DNA of 64,000 nucleotides, taken from positions 20,354,001-20,418,000 of the forward strand of contig OX335647.2 of NCBI GenBank assembly GCA_946894095.1, given 5' to 3'. Below the pieces are notes generated by a model, which saw nothing but the letters and a program-made list of their open reading frames with translations, made no database searches and was not told where the DNA came from. Source of the DNA: Incurvaria masculella. Lineage: Eukaryota; Arthropoda; Insecta; Lepidoptera; Incurvariidae. Made by a program: the position numbers and the translations under genes. This document shows, in pieces, positions 41,401 to 52,109 of this stretch (position 1 is the first letter of the stretch; each line of letters begins with the position of its first letter).

Positions 41401-44400
41401 TTTCCTCATTATTGTAGAGGTTGAGTGAGACAGAAATACTGAGAAAGAAAGATACCATGTCGTCGTAGTTGTCGATATGTTCAGTGGAGTCGGAGTATGG
41501 CACGAGCAACATCTGCGCGCCAGCGTGTAGAGACACGTACACGCGCAGGTTTTCTAGCGCGGTCAAGTAGCGAGAGAACAAGCTCGTCTCCACCTCGGAG
41601 AAGGGGTACGTGCCAGCGTAATTGGCGTGATGACAGGGATCACTTGATGAGGCGTGATCTGAAAGTTAAACTATGTGATAATAAAACAATAATTGAAGGA
41701 TTCCTTCTTTAGTTAACATATAATAATCGAGCATTGACAAATGGGTCAATTAATCTTATACCTAGACAATGTCAAAATAAAGTTTGATGGGTTTAAAGAA
41801 TCAACATTCATTACATGTAATTTTAACTGTAATTGTCCAAAATACAATCATTTGTATTTTGAACAACTTTTAGATACTTGGAAAACATTCCATAGTGAGA
41901 AAGTTTTGCGGGAAAATTTGATGCATCATCCTGACATACAAGAAAGCAACCAAGCAGGCCCTAATAAGAAAGTGGTAGTGGTGTACCAAGTAACAACCGC
42001 TTGTTACCGTAGGTTGAGTGTCTCGGTACGTACTTCCCCAATTGTGTTTCCAGTTGCGGTTGAGGTCGACTCCGTAGCAACCGTTTGTTGACTCCGATCT
42101 GGATTTACGCCACATCCGGTCCTGGTGCACGCAAACAAACGGGTAAATAAGGACATTATGTATGTATATTTTTGTATGCATTTGATGAATACGACATTAC
42201 CGTGAAGTTATTAATTTGTGGTCTAACAGCGACATCTACATTGAAGCATTTTAAAAAGATTAAAACAAATTTGAATCAGAAATGAGATAATGGTAACGTT
42301 GTTTCTACGTACCGTTCTGTCGTGTAAAAAGTAGTGAAATTCATAAATGAAAAAACGAAGAGAATATTAACGATTCGATGTATCCATCTCTAAAATATGA
42401 ATTAAACATGAAAATACTCACCGTCGTGTGGGTGTAATGGTAGCCGTCCGGGTTGATGCTAGGGAATATGTGCCAGTCGAAACGGTCCCTCATGTCCTTC
42501 ATCTCGGGCCGTTCGCTCGTCAGCAGCTCCTCAATAAGGAAGGTGGCAGCCGCCGGCGTGATCCACTCACGCGCATGGATTCCTGAACATATTCTCTTAT
42601 AAGTGGCCCGAAAACATTTTAGACTTTCAATTTGACAGTGAAAAAGAAACCAATTAAATCAATTGGCATGAAACTGAAGTAGATTAGGCCCCGATTGCAC
42701 GAAGAGACGGCCGAGTTAATCAATGTTCAAACACGTTACTTTTAGTGAATCGCATGGAGATCCTTCCATACTGCCCATACAAAGTGACGTGCTTAATCGT
42801 ACGTTGACGTTTATTTTGATTTTTTGTCCTTTCGTGCACTCGGTCCTACGCCTTGCGCTCTTTTCATAATTTAAGGGGAATAAATACCTACCTAAATATG
42901 AACGTTTTTCTGAAGTCGATTACAGTAAAGCCTATGGTTGTTACAAATTGAAAAAATACTGAGCTTATAGAACGTACGTTTGCAAAGGTACACATCACGA
43001 AGGCACATAAATACTTCAAAAAGACCTTTTTTACCTTTCAAAGCCATTTTTTCTGTTAACTTTCTATTTAGAAAAATCAAAGAAAAAAATCTTTTACCTC
43101 TTAGCCATAACGAGGTACATATCCCCCTTGCTGTAAAAAAAACTTCTTTTTTTATTTTCTTGACAAAATCAGACTAGTCGCACCTTGCCGAGAGGGGACG
43201 GAGCGCGCGAAACGTGCGTACCCTCCCGCTGACATGATGGCACTGGCTAGATTCCGCCGCGCGTATTCTTGACTTTACGCTATGGTATATAGGCGCCTTA
43301 ATGAGGATCAGCGACCTTATTGCCGAACAGCGACTGTCGCTGCCAGCGTCGCTATCGCTGCTAACGAGTCATCGCATACAAAATTTTGCGGCTACCATCG
43401 ACTTACCATGGATTACCGATACCGACGACATATACTACGTCGATGGCGGCTACGGATAAAAAATAAATGCGGTTGCCTATCTTTTATCCGCAGTAACGGT
43501 AGCCACAAAATTTTGTATGCGATGTCTCGTTAGCAGCGACACTGACGCTGGCAGCGACAGTCGCTGTTCGGCAATAAGGCCGCTGGCAGATGCTCTTTGA
43601 GTTTTTTGTTTATTAGGTGCTTCGCCTAGTATGCGTGGTACACAGTTCAGGTTTTTTTCACAATTACAATTTTTTGAGATTTACTATGTGTAATATACAT
43701 AATCAATCATGAATCATTACAACAGTATAGATGCATTATAGAAATGCGTTCCACAAGGAAATTTTGCGGAGTGACAAAATAATAGATAGATAGTTAATAA
43801 TCAGTAGAAAGTTGTGTAAAAAAAACCGGCCAATTGCGAGTCGGACTCGCCCACGAAGGGTTCAGTACCATCGCACAAGATTAATCACAAAAAACAGATT
43901 TTTTGTATGGGAAGCCCCCGTTTTCTATTGTTTTGCAATTTTACCTATTTATTGTTATAGCGGCAAAATATATACACACTCTGTAAAAATTACAGCCGCC
44001 TACCTATTACGGTTCATGAGATACAGCCCTGTGACAGACGGACGGACGGACGGACAGCGGAGTCTTAGTAATAGGGTTTCGTTTTCGTTGGGCACGGAAC
44101 CCTAAAAATCAGTGACAAAGATGGAGACGGCTGGTTTGGACGAATGAGTGGTGAAAGAATGAAAAAGAGTGGATTAGGCTGGAACTGGCATTACCAGGAC
44201 AAGCAAAAAGAACTTCTTAAATATCAAATTAGTAGCACCTGCACTCGAAGAGTATGTATGGAGATTTGGAGACTCAGAGGAGATGAGAGAAGAAGTATGA
44301 TTTAAGTCTATGCTGTGATCATACCTTTCTTTATGGTAAGAGATCACTTTGTAGTACACGTAAAGCCTTACCTTATCTACTTTATAGATTGCAGAGAAAC

Positions 44401-47400
44401 GATAAAACAAATGATTTTGGGTTTCTTTGCTTAATAAGATGATCGAATAAGTTTTAATTTCAGTTTATTTATTTCGACCTTTACATGTTTTTTTTCTTTT
44501 TCTGCCGGTTTTATTACTTCTGGCGAATAAGAACCGACAAGAAACTTTGCCAGCTTTGTCATTTGTAAGGGGGAACGGCAGAACGTCTAATATGCAGATC
44601 GTATAATATCATATTTTAACAAAATTTTAAAACCGTGCACAACGTATAATCGGCAGATCGTATAATTTTATACGTAGTGCATGAAGAAGTTTAAAAAATA
44701 AAATTACTTATTTCTCCATGCATAACGTATAATAGTCACAACGTATAAAATTGTGATCGTTATTTAACAAAAAAAAAAATACCGTGCATATCATATAATC
44801 CAAAAACTTTTCATACGATAAGCGCCCTTATGTATATACTTTTAAAGCGTATACTCGCACGCGACTTTTCGACCGTCTCAATTAGCGTAAGGTGGCCTTG
44901 TTACTCTTTATCAAATATCGATTCGTAGCAATTTCAGTCTTAAATGTATCGTCATTAGGGTGCTTTATGCAGTGCTTAAATGGCATATTATACGTTCTGC
45001 ATGGTTTTCTTTTTTTGTGAATTCACGTTAGGAATATTACACGTTGTGACTATTATACGTTATGCATGATGCAAAGAGTTGATTCTATTTTTAAACTTTC
45101 TTCATGCACAACGTATACAATTATACGTATACAATTATACGTTGTGAATATTATACGATATGCATGGTTTTGATTTTTTGGAAAAAAATACTTTTATACG
45201 TTGTGAATATTATACGTAGTGAATACGACTCATTTGTAAGTTAATGGATGATATTTCATTAGATAGGACGTTAACATAAAATGATAGTCAGACAGTCAGC
45301 GTGTTTGCGTCCACTGCTGGACATACGCCTCTCCAATTTTTCTCCAATCCTCCCGGCTCTCAGCGGTAACGGAACCACTGCTTTCCGACGACGCACTTGA
45401 TGCCAATAAAATGATATGAACATAAAATTATGTTCATAATATAGAAATATGTTAGCCTAAGCTAAGAGAACACCTGATTCAATGACGATGGTGGGCTTGG
45501 AGTCGACGCCCGTGGGCGTGAAGATACGCAGGCCGGTGATGTTGCGTCCCTCGTAGCTGTGTCCGCCATTCACCAGCTGTGTGCTGTTGGGGAACCCCCG
45601 GTTTCTCTCTTCGAGGTACATGTTGATCTGTGACCAATTCATAACAATATGCAAGTCATCGACATATGCAAATAATAAGTGATTTTTAACTACCGGTTTA
45701 TTCAACGTTTATAACCATACATATAAAATGTTTTAAAATTTAAATGTTTCATAGGAAACTATTTCAAGAAAGGAATTTAGCATTACATTATTTTTTGTAT
45801 CCACATTTATGTTTTATTACACTTATGAATTACTTAATTGTTTGGTAGAACAGAATTAAAAGAATAGAAACAAGAAATATTTTATAGAAAGAAACTGCAG
45901 GCTTCAATGTGATCAGCCTACGAAAAGAAATTACTTATGTACATATGGGACATATGACCCTGGAACGACCGTATCCGATAAGTTATCGTTTTATATTTTT
46001 AGTTTCATAACAAGCACTTATTAGCAAACATGATTATCGGAAAACCTTGACATGAAACCATTTTATGATTTAGATTAATAAAATTTGATCCTCGACATTA
46101 AAATTCAAGCCTTAAACTAGTTTGATTTTTTTTAAAACGCGATAACTCCTACAACATACGTATACTATTTGATAACATTTTAATTCTGGCTTTATATAAA
46201 TTATAATAAATGAATATGAGCGGTTCTGGGGGAATTTGTGATTGGTTTGCTCACAATCGCCTATGTTTTAAAGAATAGTGATTAGTATACATAGTGTAGT
46301 TAGTATAGTGAATAGTGATTAGCCAAAATTAAAATTGTTTCCAAGCGTGATACTAGATAATCTATTACTGAATTAATTTTTTTCCAATAACGTTATTGGC
46401 AGAAAAGTGCTTTTTAGGGTTCCGTACCCAAAGGGTAAAAACGGAACCCTATTACTAAGCCTCCGCTGTCCGTCCGTCCGTCCGTCCGTCCGTCCGTCCG
46501 TCCGTCCGTTTGTCCGTCTGTCACAGGGCTGTATCTCAGTAACCGTAACAGGTAGACAGCTGAAATTTTCACAGAGTGTGTATTTATTTTGCCGCTATAA
46601 CAACAAATAGGTAAGATTAAAAAATAATTAAAATTAAAGGGGGCTCCCATACAAAAAACGTGATTTTTTGTTTTTTTTTTCTACGATGGTACGGAACCCT
46701 TAGTGTGCGAGTCCGACTCGCACTTGCCCGGTTTTTAAGAAAACGAATAATGCAAAACGAACGCTTATCGGATACGGTCGTTCTAGGGTCTTGCGTCACC
46801 TTGAAGAAACAAATAGCAAGTTTTCTGGTGTAAAAGCCATCTTCAACTTGCACCTGTGTCAGGTAAGCCCTCGTTTAGTTCGATACAGATAAAATATTTC
46901 AAGTCAAAATTATTTAATATGAGAATAGCAAATATAAAGTAAATTTGATAATTATAAACACAATTGCCTTACCAAAATCTAACTTATAAAAATCATTCTT
47001 TGATCATTAATGCCTCTAAATGTTTCAATAATGACCATTGAAAATGACGTGAAAAGAGGGGTACTGTTCTCTACCAGCTAACAGAAAGAAAACAGAAAGG
47101 AAAATGTTAGAGAAATTGATATTTTATGCATGGAAAAATTTTTTGAAGTCAGGTCTCAAATATATTCATTTTCAAGTTTGCGGCTTATATTGATATTAAC
47201 TAATATTTAATTCAATACCATTTCAAAGATCTTAATATTATCTATCCATTCAGCTTAACTTTTCCCGATTTCTTTAACGAAACAATAAAAAAAAACGGTT
47301 TCACGCGTTATGCGGGTTGGTCACATTTAGTAAGAATTATTTCGAGCTGCTTTAACTAAGCGACGCGACGTCGGGCTCTGGCTATCTCGTTTTAATTGCA

Positions 47401-50400
47401 AAAAATGGTCCAAAATGTTTAGGTATGAGGATGTCTTAACTTTAGACAAAACAGACCAAACCCGAGTCGGACTCGCATGTAAAGGATTCCGTACGATCGT
47501 ACAAGATTGAACTTGAAAATCACGTTTCGTCTTTAGTCGGTCTACAAATAACTCGGTCTTACAATTTTTGTACGCTATTACCCACATATTAAAATGTCAG
47601 TCGACTGGTATTTGGTATTAGCGAAGTACTCAGGCTGAGTTTGAAATCGTTGCGACGTATTGGGTGCTCGCGCTGCAAGATATGGTGCACTCCACCCTAA
47701 CAGTCGGTTAAAATAAAGGTTCCGGTTACATACACGGTCAATGTCGTAGTAACTGTCCCACGAAAAGCCGCTCTCCAAATTATTCCGCTTCTCAGTCGCC
47801 AGCGCTCTGGAACATATTGCAGACGTTACGAAAGGATCTGACGAGGACATACGATGGGACATACCTCTTTTTTTGTAATCATGAATTGGCCGTTGGAATC
47901 AACTGGCAAACATTCTTTTCACTCGCTTAGTTCTTTTGTATCGCTGGTATTATCACTCTGTTGATGTGAAATGAATGCAGCAATGAGCAAAACCGGCCAA
48001 GTGCGAGTCGGACTCGCACACGAAGGGTGTACTACCATTGTGAAAAAATGTATACAAAAAAATCACGTTTTTTGTATGGGGACCCCCTTTAATTTTAATT
48101 ATTTCTTAATCTTAATTTATTATAAATTAATTTGTTGTTATAGCGGCAAAATAAATACACACTCTGTGAAAATTTCAGCTGTCTATCTGTTACGGTTACT
48201 GAGATACAGCCCTGTGACAGACGGACAGACGGACGGACGGACGGACGGACGGACAGCGGAGGCTTAGTAATAGGGTTCCGTTTTCACCCTTTGGGTACGG
48301 AACCCTAAAAAAACTACGGCGCACGTAATTATTGGAACACGGTAAATGGGGCCTTTAAAATAGTCACTATAGCAACTACTATAGTGGTGTAGTACTTAAG
48401 CTCGACTGTACAGCAGCCCCGGAGCACGGGAGAGACTCCAGACCACCCGTTAGAATACAATAGTTATGCTTATTATGCTCCACACAGACGGCTGAGTCCA
48501 TCTACAAGTCAACCTGACTAGCTGAGTTACAACTGGCTACCTAGGAGAAGTGGCATTTAGTCATAAGTCACACAGTCGAAATATCGCCACCGCGGGCGGA
48601 AGTGCTCTAAAAATGCGTTCATTAAGTTAGGTACTACCCACAATAATCCTCCAATAATCCTGCGACTATGTTTCCATGTGGCATGTACGTTTAAATTGAC
48701 TTGGTAGTTTTTGAAAATTGGATACACCGAATCTCTTAGTGAGCGCTCAAGTTAGCAGCATATCTTCTTCCTTTTTACCCGACTGGGTAAGGAGGGTTAT
48801 GTTTTTCGAGTGTATGTATGTATGTATGTAACTTTCTTTGGCACGCTCTACAGCCTAAATGGCCTGATGGATTATAGCTTGAGAGATATTTATCTATGGG
48901 TGTGACGAAGAATCGTGCGCGTGCACTCACTGCGCGATGTCCCGGTGGCGGACGACGAAGCGCGCGCGATGTCTCCGTAGCAGCGCGCGCAGGGGCCCCG
49001 CCTCGTGGGGAGGTGCCAGGAACAAAGCGTCGCGCTTGCTCCGGTGGATGTCCGTTACCCCCTAGGACAGTAGCACATGGAACTCATCATTCTCTCTTAC
49101 AAGGACTTAAGACCAACTACAGGTACAGTCATTAAACGTAAAACGAACCTGACGTTTATTTTTAATGATGTAAAATGACTTTTTTTTTTGTAATAATACA
49201 CCACATATTGAAACCATCAATGTTGGGTAACAATATTACCCAATATGGATAGTTTCAATCTGTGTTTTCAACAAAATTAGGTAATATAATTTCGTCCATC
49301 TGCCCCGCATATCAATGTACCATACATAAACATCATATTGTGGCAAATTAGAGAGCCCTAACGAGTCGTTGTTCTCCGTGGTCAGAGGAGTGGATACTGT
49401 GGTACCCAGCGAGCATGGAAGAACGAGAGTAGCCACCAGAACTCATGCGGTGTAGCCACTTCTAGATACAATGGCGGTAGCGCCGGCGAGGAACGACAAG
49501 CAAGAACTCCACAGGACGCTATTTAGTTAAACAATCATTCGATGTTGCAATGCACGTCCCGAAGTCGTAAAAAACTACAGTTCGATATTTTCCACTAAAT
49601 CGTGACTGCTATACGAACGAGTTTAGATATTTTCTACATGCTCGCTGGTGGTACCAAGCCACAAATAATAAAAATTCACATTACGATTGTTGAAGCCTTC
49701 ACAGACTATTTATCAGATTCGGTAGCCCAGCGATGCGACGACGGGCCTCGGCTTGCGACCATCGAGGTTACGCTACCTTGGTCACGGTAGTGTTCTGTAT
49801 TGGTGACCGTTCGACCGTTGATCCTCTATCTGACTTATTAAGGATTGGTAAAGTCGCATCGAATGAACGATTGGCGAAATGGCCTTAAATATGTACGAGT
49901 TTTTACTCCACGTTTTTTCTTTATGTGACTGGACATGGATGGCTAATACCACACCTTCTGTCATGGTATTGTATACCTTCCTTATATTGCACGGCTACAT
50001 TGAACTGGATGGAAAACACGGACAATTTTCATTGCCGCTTCGACCATTGTTAATTCAATGCGATGATACCAACCCGGGCGGGATTAACCCTACCACCTAG
50101 AAAGTAAGGAAGGGGACCTACAGTTTAACGTGGAATCCGAACCACGGCCAGCCTCTCCAACGGTCGAATGGTCACCCATCCAAGACCAGACCGGACCCAG
50201 CGTTGCTTAACTTCGGAGAGCGATCGCCGAAGTGTCGCGCCACTGGACTAAAGAGGTGAATGTAGCTATGCAATACAAGAAATATCCTGGCATAAAATCT
50301 AGTTGGTGGGTTGGGTTTTAAGTAGGTGAGGCCATGCATATTATAAATAAGGAAAAAGGACCCACCGATAGCTTTGACTTGATGGACGCGTCCAGTGTCC

Positions 50401-50545
50401 TCAAGTGCTCGTCGCTGTCCGCGGACACTCGGAAAGTCTGGTAGCCTTCGTAGGACTTCCTCTCGCTCTCGAGCGCGTGCGCAGATAACGCGGCGACCAA
50501 CAACAGCACTTGGATTAGCAGCATTTTGGCGGGAATCGAGTACAT
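38214..50545 (-). CDS. Zinc carboxypeptidase, M14A type, copy B (complete, 9 exons)
   Basis: Exons are 50545-50366, 49061-48931, 47806-47734, 45627-45474, 42582-42422, 42121-42034, 41658-41456, 39080-38993 and 38404-38214; phases agree and the product is 422 aa. Exons 2 to 8 have exactly the lengths of copy A; exon 1 has one extra codon and exon 9 two. Zinc ligands are H182, E185 and H307 (SLHAGAQ); C248 and C271 form the expected disulphide; N254-R255 and catalytic E383 (MYEMRG) are present. Signal peptide: [17 protein letters not shown]. Prodomain cleavage is likely near EKRNN. Exons 1 and 5 are nearly identical to copy A while exons 7 and 9 differ more. As in copy A, the Tyr198 and Tyr248 positions are not Tyr. 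Predicted secreted exopeptidase. The 5' UTR, promoter and 3' UTR start also resemble copy A, supporting whole-gene tandem duplication. Confidence 0.92.
38464..38877. mobile_element. hAT-like MITE with 8-bp target duplication
   Basis: Starts CAGAGGTTCTCAAACTT, the common hAT-type end, and has CGCCCACTTT blocks near both ends. The 8-bp flank ATCTAGAT occurs at 38456-38463 and 38878-38885. 414 bp, non-coding, close to the acceptor of exon 9 in copy B. Confidence 0.75.
38993..39080 (-). CDS. Carboxypeptidase B-copy exon 8
   Basis: 88 nt, acceptor GTTGTAG, donor TAC|GTAAGG. Encodes [20 protein letters not shown] and GPGTAAEIL, nearly identical to copy A. Confidence 0.9.
39884..39990 (-). pseudogene. 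Decayed carboxypeptidase exon 7 duplicate 1
   Basis: Aligns along most of its length with exon 7 of copy B, from the EHIDNYDD end to the NLRVYV part (it reads NLHVYVTA). It contains an in-frame stop and indels. Confidence 0.55.
40090..40222 (-). pseudogene. Decayed carboxypeptidase exon 7 duplicate 2
   Basis: Covers the FSEVET to EHIDN part of exon 7, with matches such as ATGTTGCT...TCCGACAG for MLLVPYSDS and ATATCGATAA for HIDN. Disrupted by substitutions and indels. Confidence 0.5.
40243..40285 (-). pseudogene. Exon 7 end fragment 3, with intact donor
   Basis: Reads SDHIDKYDDL directly followed by GTATAT, matching [15 protein letters not shown] of copy A. Only the exon end is recognisable. 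Confidence 0.5.
40714..41260. mobile_element. Palindromic MITE, family 3
   Basis: Uninterrupted copy: starts GGAGGTGGCGACAAAAATG, ends CAAAAATGTCGTGACCTCC; arms also share GCGTCAGTCTGCCTGTGCCA and its complement. It sits within the cluster of decayed exon 7 copies in intron 7 of copy B. Confidence 0.7.
41303..41345 (-). pseudogene. Exon 7 end fragment 4
   Basis: Reads DFTEHIDNYY, close to the [10 protein letters not shown] end of exon 7, which lies about 110 bp away. Shorter and less certain than the others. Confidence 0.4.
41456..41658 (-). CDS. Carboxypeptidase B-copy exon 7 (third zinc ligand)
   Basis: 203 nt, acceptor CTTTCAG, donor ATG|GTATCT. Encodes [29 protein letters not shown] and EHIDNYDDM. 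It is the intact member of a cluster with several decayed copies further along the intron. Confidence 0.92.
42034..42121 (-). CDS. Carboxypeptidase B-copy exon 6
   Basis: 88 nt, acceptor TGCACCAG, donor [28 protein letters not shown] then [10 protein letters not shown]. The intron to exon 5 is only 300 nt here, against about 4.3 kb in copy A. Confidence 0.93.
42422..42582 (-). CDS. Carboxypeptidase B-copy exon 5 (zinc motif HxxE)
   Basis: 161 nt, acceptor [17 protein letters not shown] holds H182 and E185; ends [13 protein letters not shown]. Confidence 0.94.
42690..42850 (-). mobile_element. Small MITE with TGCACGAA ends, copy 2
   Basis: Inverted copy of 37395-37550 (CCCCGATTGCACGAAGA ... 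TTTCGTGCACTCGG), about 110 bp upstream of exon 5 of copy B in transcript sense. Confidence 0.6.
43308..43587. mobile_element. Long palindromic MITE
   Basis: About 120-bp arms: CAGCGACCTTATTGCCGAAC ... and its complement GTTCGGCAATAAGGCCGCTG. The inner arms share CATACAAAATTTTG and its complement. Intron 4 of copy B. Confidence 0.75.
43823..44105 (+). repeat. GACG-type repeat
   Basis: AAAACCGGCCAATTGCGAGT head, (GACG)n at 44037-44055, AGCGGAGTCTTAGTAATAGG and GGCACGGAACCCTAAAA end. Confidence 0.7.
44569..45229 (+). mobile_element. Foldback element, single-unit form, 10-bp target duplication
   Basis: 661 bp starting GGGGGAACGGCAGAACGTC and ending GTGAATACGAC; the flanks TCATTTGTAA occur at 44559-44568 and 45230-45239. 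It matches the left half of the element at 22957. The same ATTATACG-type motifs run inward from both sides. Confidence 0.75.
45288..45405 (-). mobile_element. RTE-like LINE 3' tail fragment
   Basis: Same 3' end as at 16880-17000 (CAGTCAGCGTGTTTG, CTGGACATA, CTCAGCGGTA, CGACGACGCACTTGATG). Very short, in intron 4 of copy B, just beyond exon 4. Confidence 0.6.
45474..45627 (-). CDS. Carboxypeptidase B-copy exon 4
   Basis: 154 nt. Encodes INMYLEERNRGFPNST and [16 protein letters not shown], ending IVIES, in the same phase as copy A. Confidence 0.92.
46410..46737 (-). repeat. GACG-type repeat (inverted, full)
   Basis: Starts TTTTTAGGGTTCCGTACCC, has (CGTC)n over about 46467-46508, and ends GTGCGAGTCCGACTCGCACT...CCGGTTTTT. 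Confidence 0.75.
47734..47806 (-). CDS. Carboxypeptidase B-copy exon 3 (pro/mature junction)
   Basis: 73 nt, acceptor TGTTCCAG, donor CGT|GTATGT. Encodes [20 protein letters not shown]; the basic KR before NNLESGF is a likely activation site. Confidence 0.88.
47986..48310 (+). repeat. GACG-type repeat (full)
   Basis: AAAACCGGCCAAGTGCGAGT head, (GACG)n at about 48218-48255, end TTTGGGTACGGAACCCTAAA. The ends are inverted-repeat-like with 46410-46737. Confidence 0.75.
48931..49061 (-). CDS. Carboxypeptidase B-copy exon 2 (prodomain)
   Basis: 131 nt, acceptor TGTCCTAG, donor GCA|GTGAGT. Encodes GVTDIHRSKRDALFLAPPH and an Arg-rich helix ending RHRDIA-Q. Confidence 0.88.
49935..50260 (-). mobile_element. 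SINE with 5S-rRNA-like head
   Basis: The body (49935-50140) is the same SINE body seen at 14900-15140. Its head, read on the minus strand from about 50240 to 50150, matches the 5S rRNA middle: GCGATCGCTCTCCGAAGTTA, AGCAACGCTGGG and CTTGGATGGGTGACC. 5S genes and 5S-derived SINEs use an internal pol III promoter in this region. It lies just downstream of exon 1 of copy B. Confidence 0.75.
50366..50545 (-). CDS. Carboxypeptidase B-copy exon 1
   Basis: 60 codons, donor TCG|GTGGGT. Signal peptide [24 protein letters not shown], then [10 protein letters not shown]; one Leu more than copy A in the hydrophobic core. Confidence 0.9.
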
Positions 50546-50650
50546 TTCAGTTTAACACTGTATTTCTTATAAATATTGAGAAAACTGCCAACTAAAATAA
50601 CACGATTTTAGGGATCCTGGACAGCACTAGTTGTTTGCAAGAAATATCTG

Positions 50651-50658
50651 TATTTATA
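50651..50658 (-). promoter_or_regulatory. TATA box of carboxypeptidase copy B
   Basis: TATAAATA lies 106 bp upstream of the ATG, conserved in place and flanks with copy A (both read ATAAATACA and later CTAGTGCTG). Confidence 0.65.
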
Positions 50659-50956
50659 CATGAAAATATAATTTAGACTGTTTGCAAGTGTGGTATGACA
50701 GTGTCTGGCGGTTATTTAATAATGTTTTGAACTGATTGCAAAGTATTTATCATTGGACATAAATGCGCAATATTGTATTGCTTTTGCAAGGCTGCTGGCG
50801 TAAGAAATATGCTATAATGTCAATAGAACTTCGACTTCATCGCATTTCCTGGGATGATAACAAAAAGTGTTTTATGTCATCCTATACAGGCAGATTTTTT
50901 TATATGTGCCTTTATGACCAAATTCGATATTTTAAGAAAAAGCGAAAAACACTTAA

Positions 50957-51499
50957 GGTGGCCCATCCCGCTCATCTCCCCATACAAAAGGGGAAAGAAG
51001 ATCACGCCCATATTTCTTGTCAGAGATCCAAAATTTTGCTCAAAATAGCTTTATTAGATCGAACTAGATGTCTGATGACCATTGGCATTGTAAAATTGTG
51101 TTTGGTTTCCAAGTTATAACGTCCGAAAGTTCGAATTTTTCGCGCGTTTTATACAATAACTTTGGAGGTGGATTACGCAATGATAAAGTAAGAACATCTT
51201 AAAAAGATGAGTCATCAGACATAGCTTATTTAATCAAGATTTATAATCTATTTGGTTTTTGTTAGATTTTTGACTACAGCGGTCGTGGTTTACTTTTAGC
51301 TATAAGTCGTTTTGAAATTAAAAATTTCGTAAATCTTTCCAAATCATACACTATGCATATTGTCTTTTTTTGTGGACAGGTTGCATCTTCCTCATCACGG
51401 AGCCTGTCTTGTTCTTTGAAACAGAGAAGGTCCCAGAGCGCAACAGCACGGTTTTGTACCGTGCCCGCAAATGAGTTAGGCTCGCCGGGTTGGGCCACC
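50957..51499 (-). mobile_element. TTAA-flanked MITE, family 2 (inverted)
   Basis: Same family as 13696-14237 in the opposite orientation, 543 bp, TTAA at 50953-50956 and 51500-51503. It lies about 400 bp upstream of the carboxypeptidase copy B start codon. Confidence 0.8.
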
Positions 51500-52109
51500 T
51501 TAAAGGAGTCACGAGGCCGATTATGATAAAAATTAAAACTGCATTGTTCTATCGTTGCTATAGGCGCAATTTAAAATCGTATATAAAATAATAATGCATG
51601 GTCACTTGAAGTGTGATTCGAGAATCCACATTCTCTCTGTAACGTCCTTTCACGAATCAGACAATACAAATTTTGGTTGATGAGTATCGCCATGTTTCCA
51701 GATTTGTAGATAATTGTTGTAGTATCTTCAATGTGACCCACCATTAGTGCAGAATTAACATTTATATTGTTTCTGCACACAGTAAAGAAAAGGAAGTAGA
51801 CGTGCCACGTGGGCAGTCCTCGTCCCCGTATGGACAATGTTGATGTTCCGTCTGCTCCTATAATTTTGGCCTATATTACCAACTTTACAGTTGAATTTCG
51901 AAAATGTATGTCTTAGCTAACATGTTTATCTTAAAAGAAAGCTGCTCTAAAAATTACATTTCTAGGTTTAACGGTTCCAGAGATTTCGAGTTTAACGTGT
52001 CTATTATGTGAAAATGTAAAATTTTTTGCCTCTATCTACTTTACTTTAAGCTTGGTTTTCACCAAGTGCTGATTTCTTTTAATTGGCACTTAAAGGGTCT
52101 TTATTACTA

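Noticed and set aside
44037..44055. Short (GACG)n direct repeats considered as a CRISPR-like array.
   Set aside because: Simple tetranucleotide microsatellite without spacers.
46414..46650. Open frames with DGQTDGRTDGRTDGRTD or SVRPSVRPSVRP runs at several sites.
   Set aside because: They are translations of the (GACG)n block of a dispersed repeat, not proteins.
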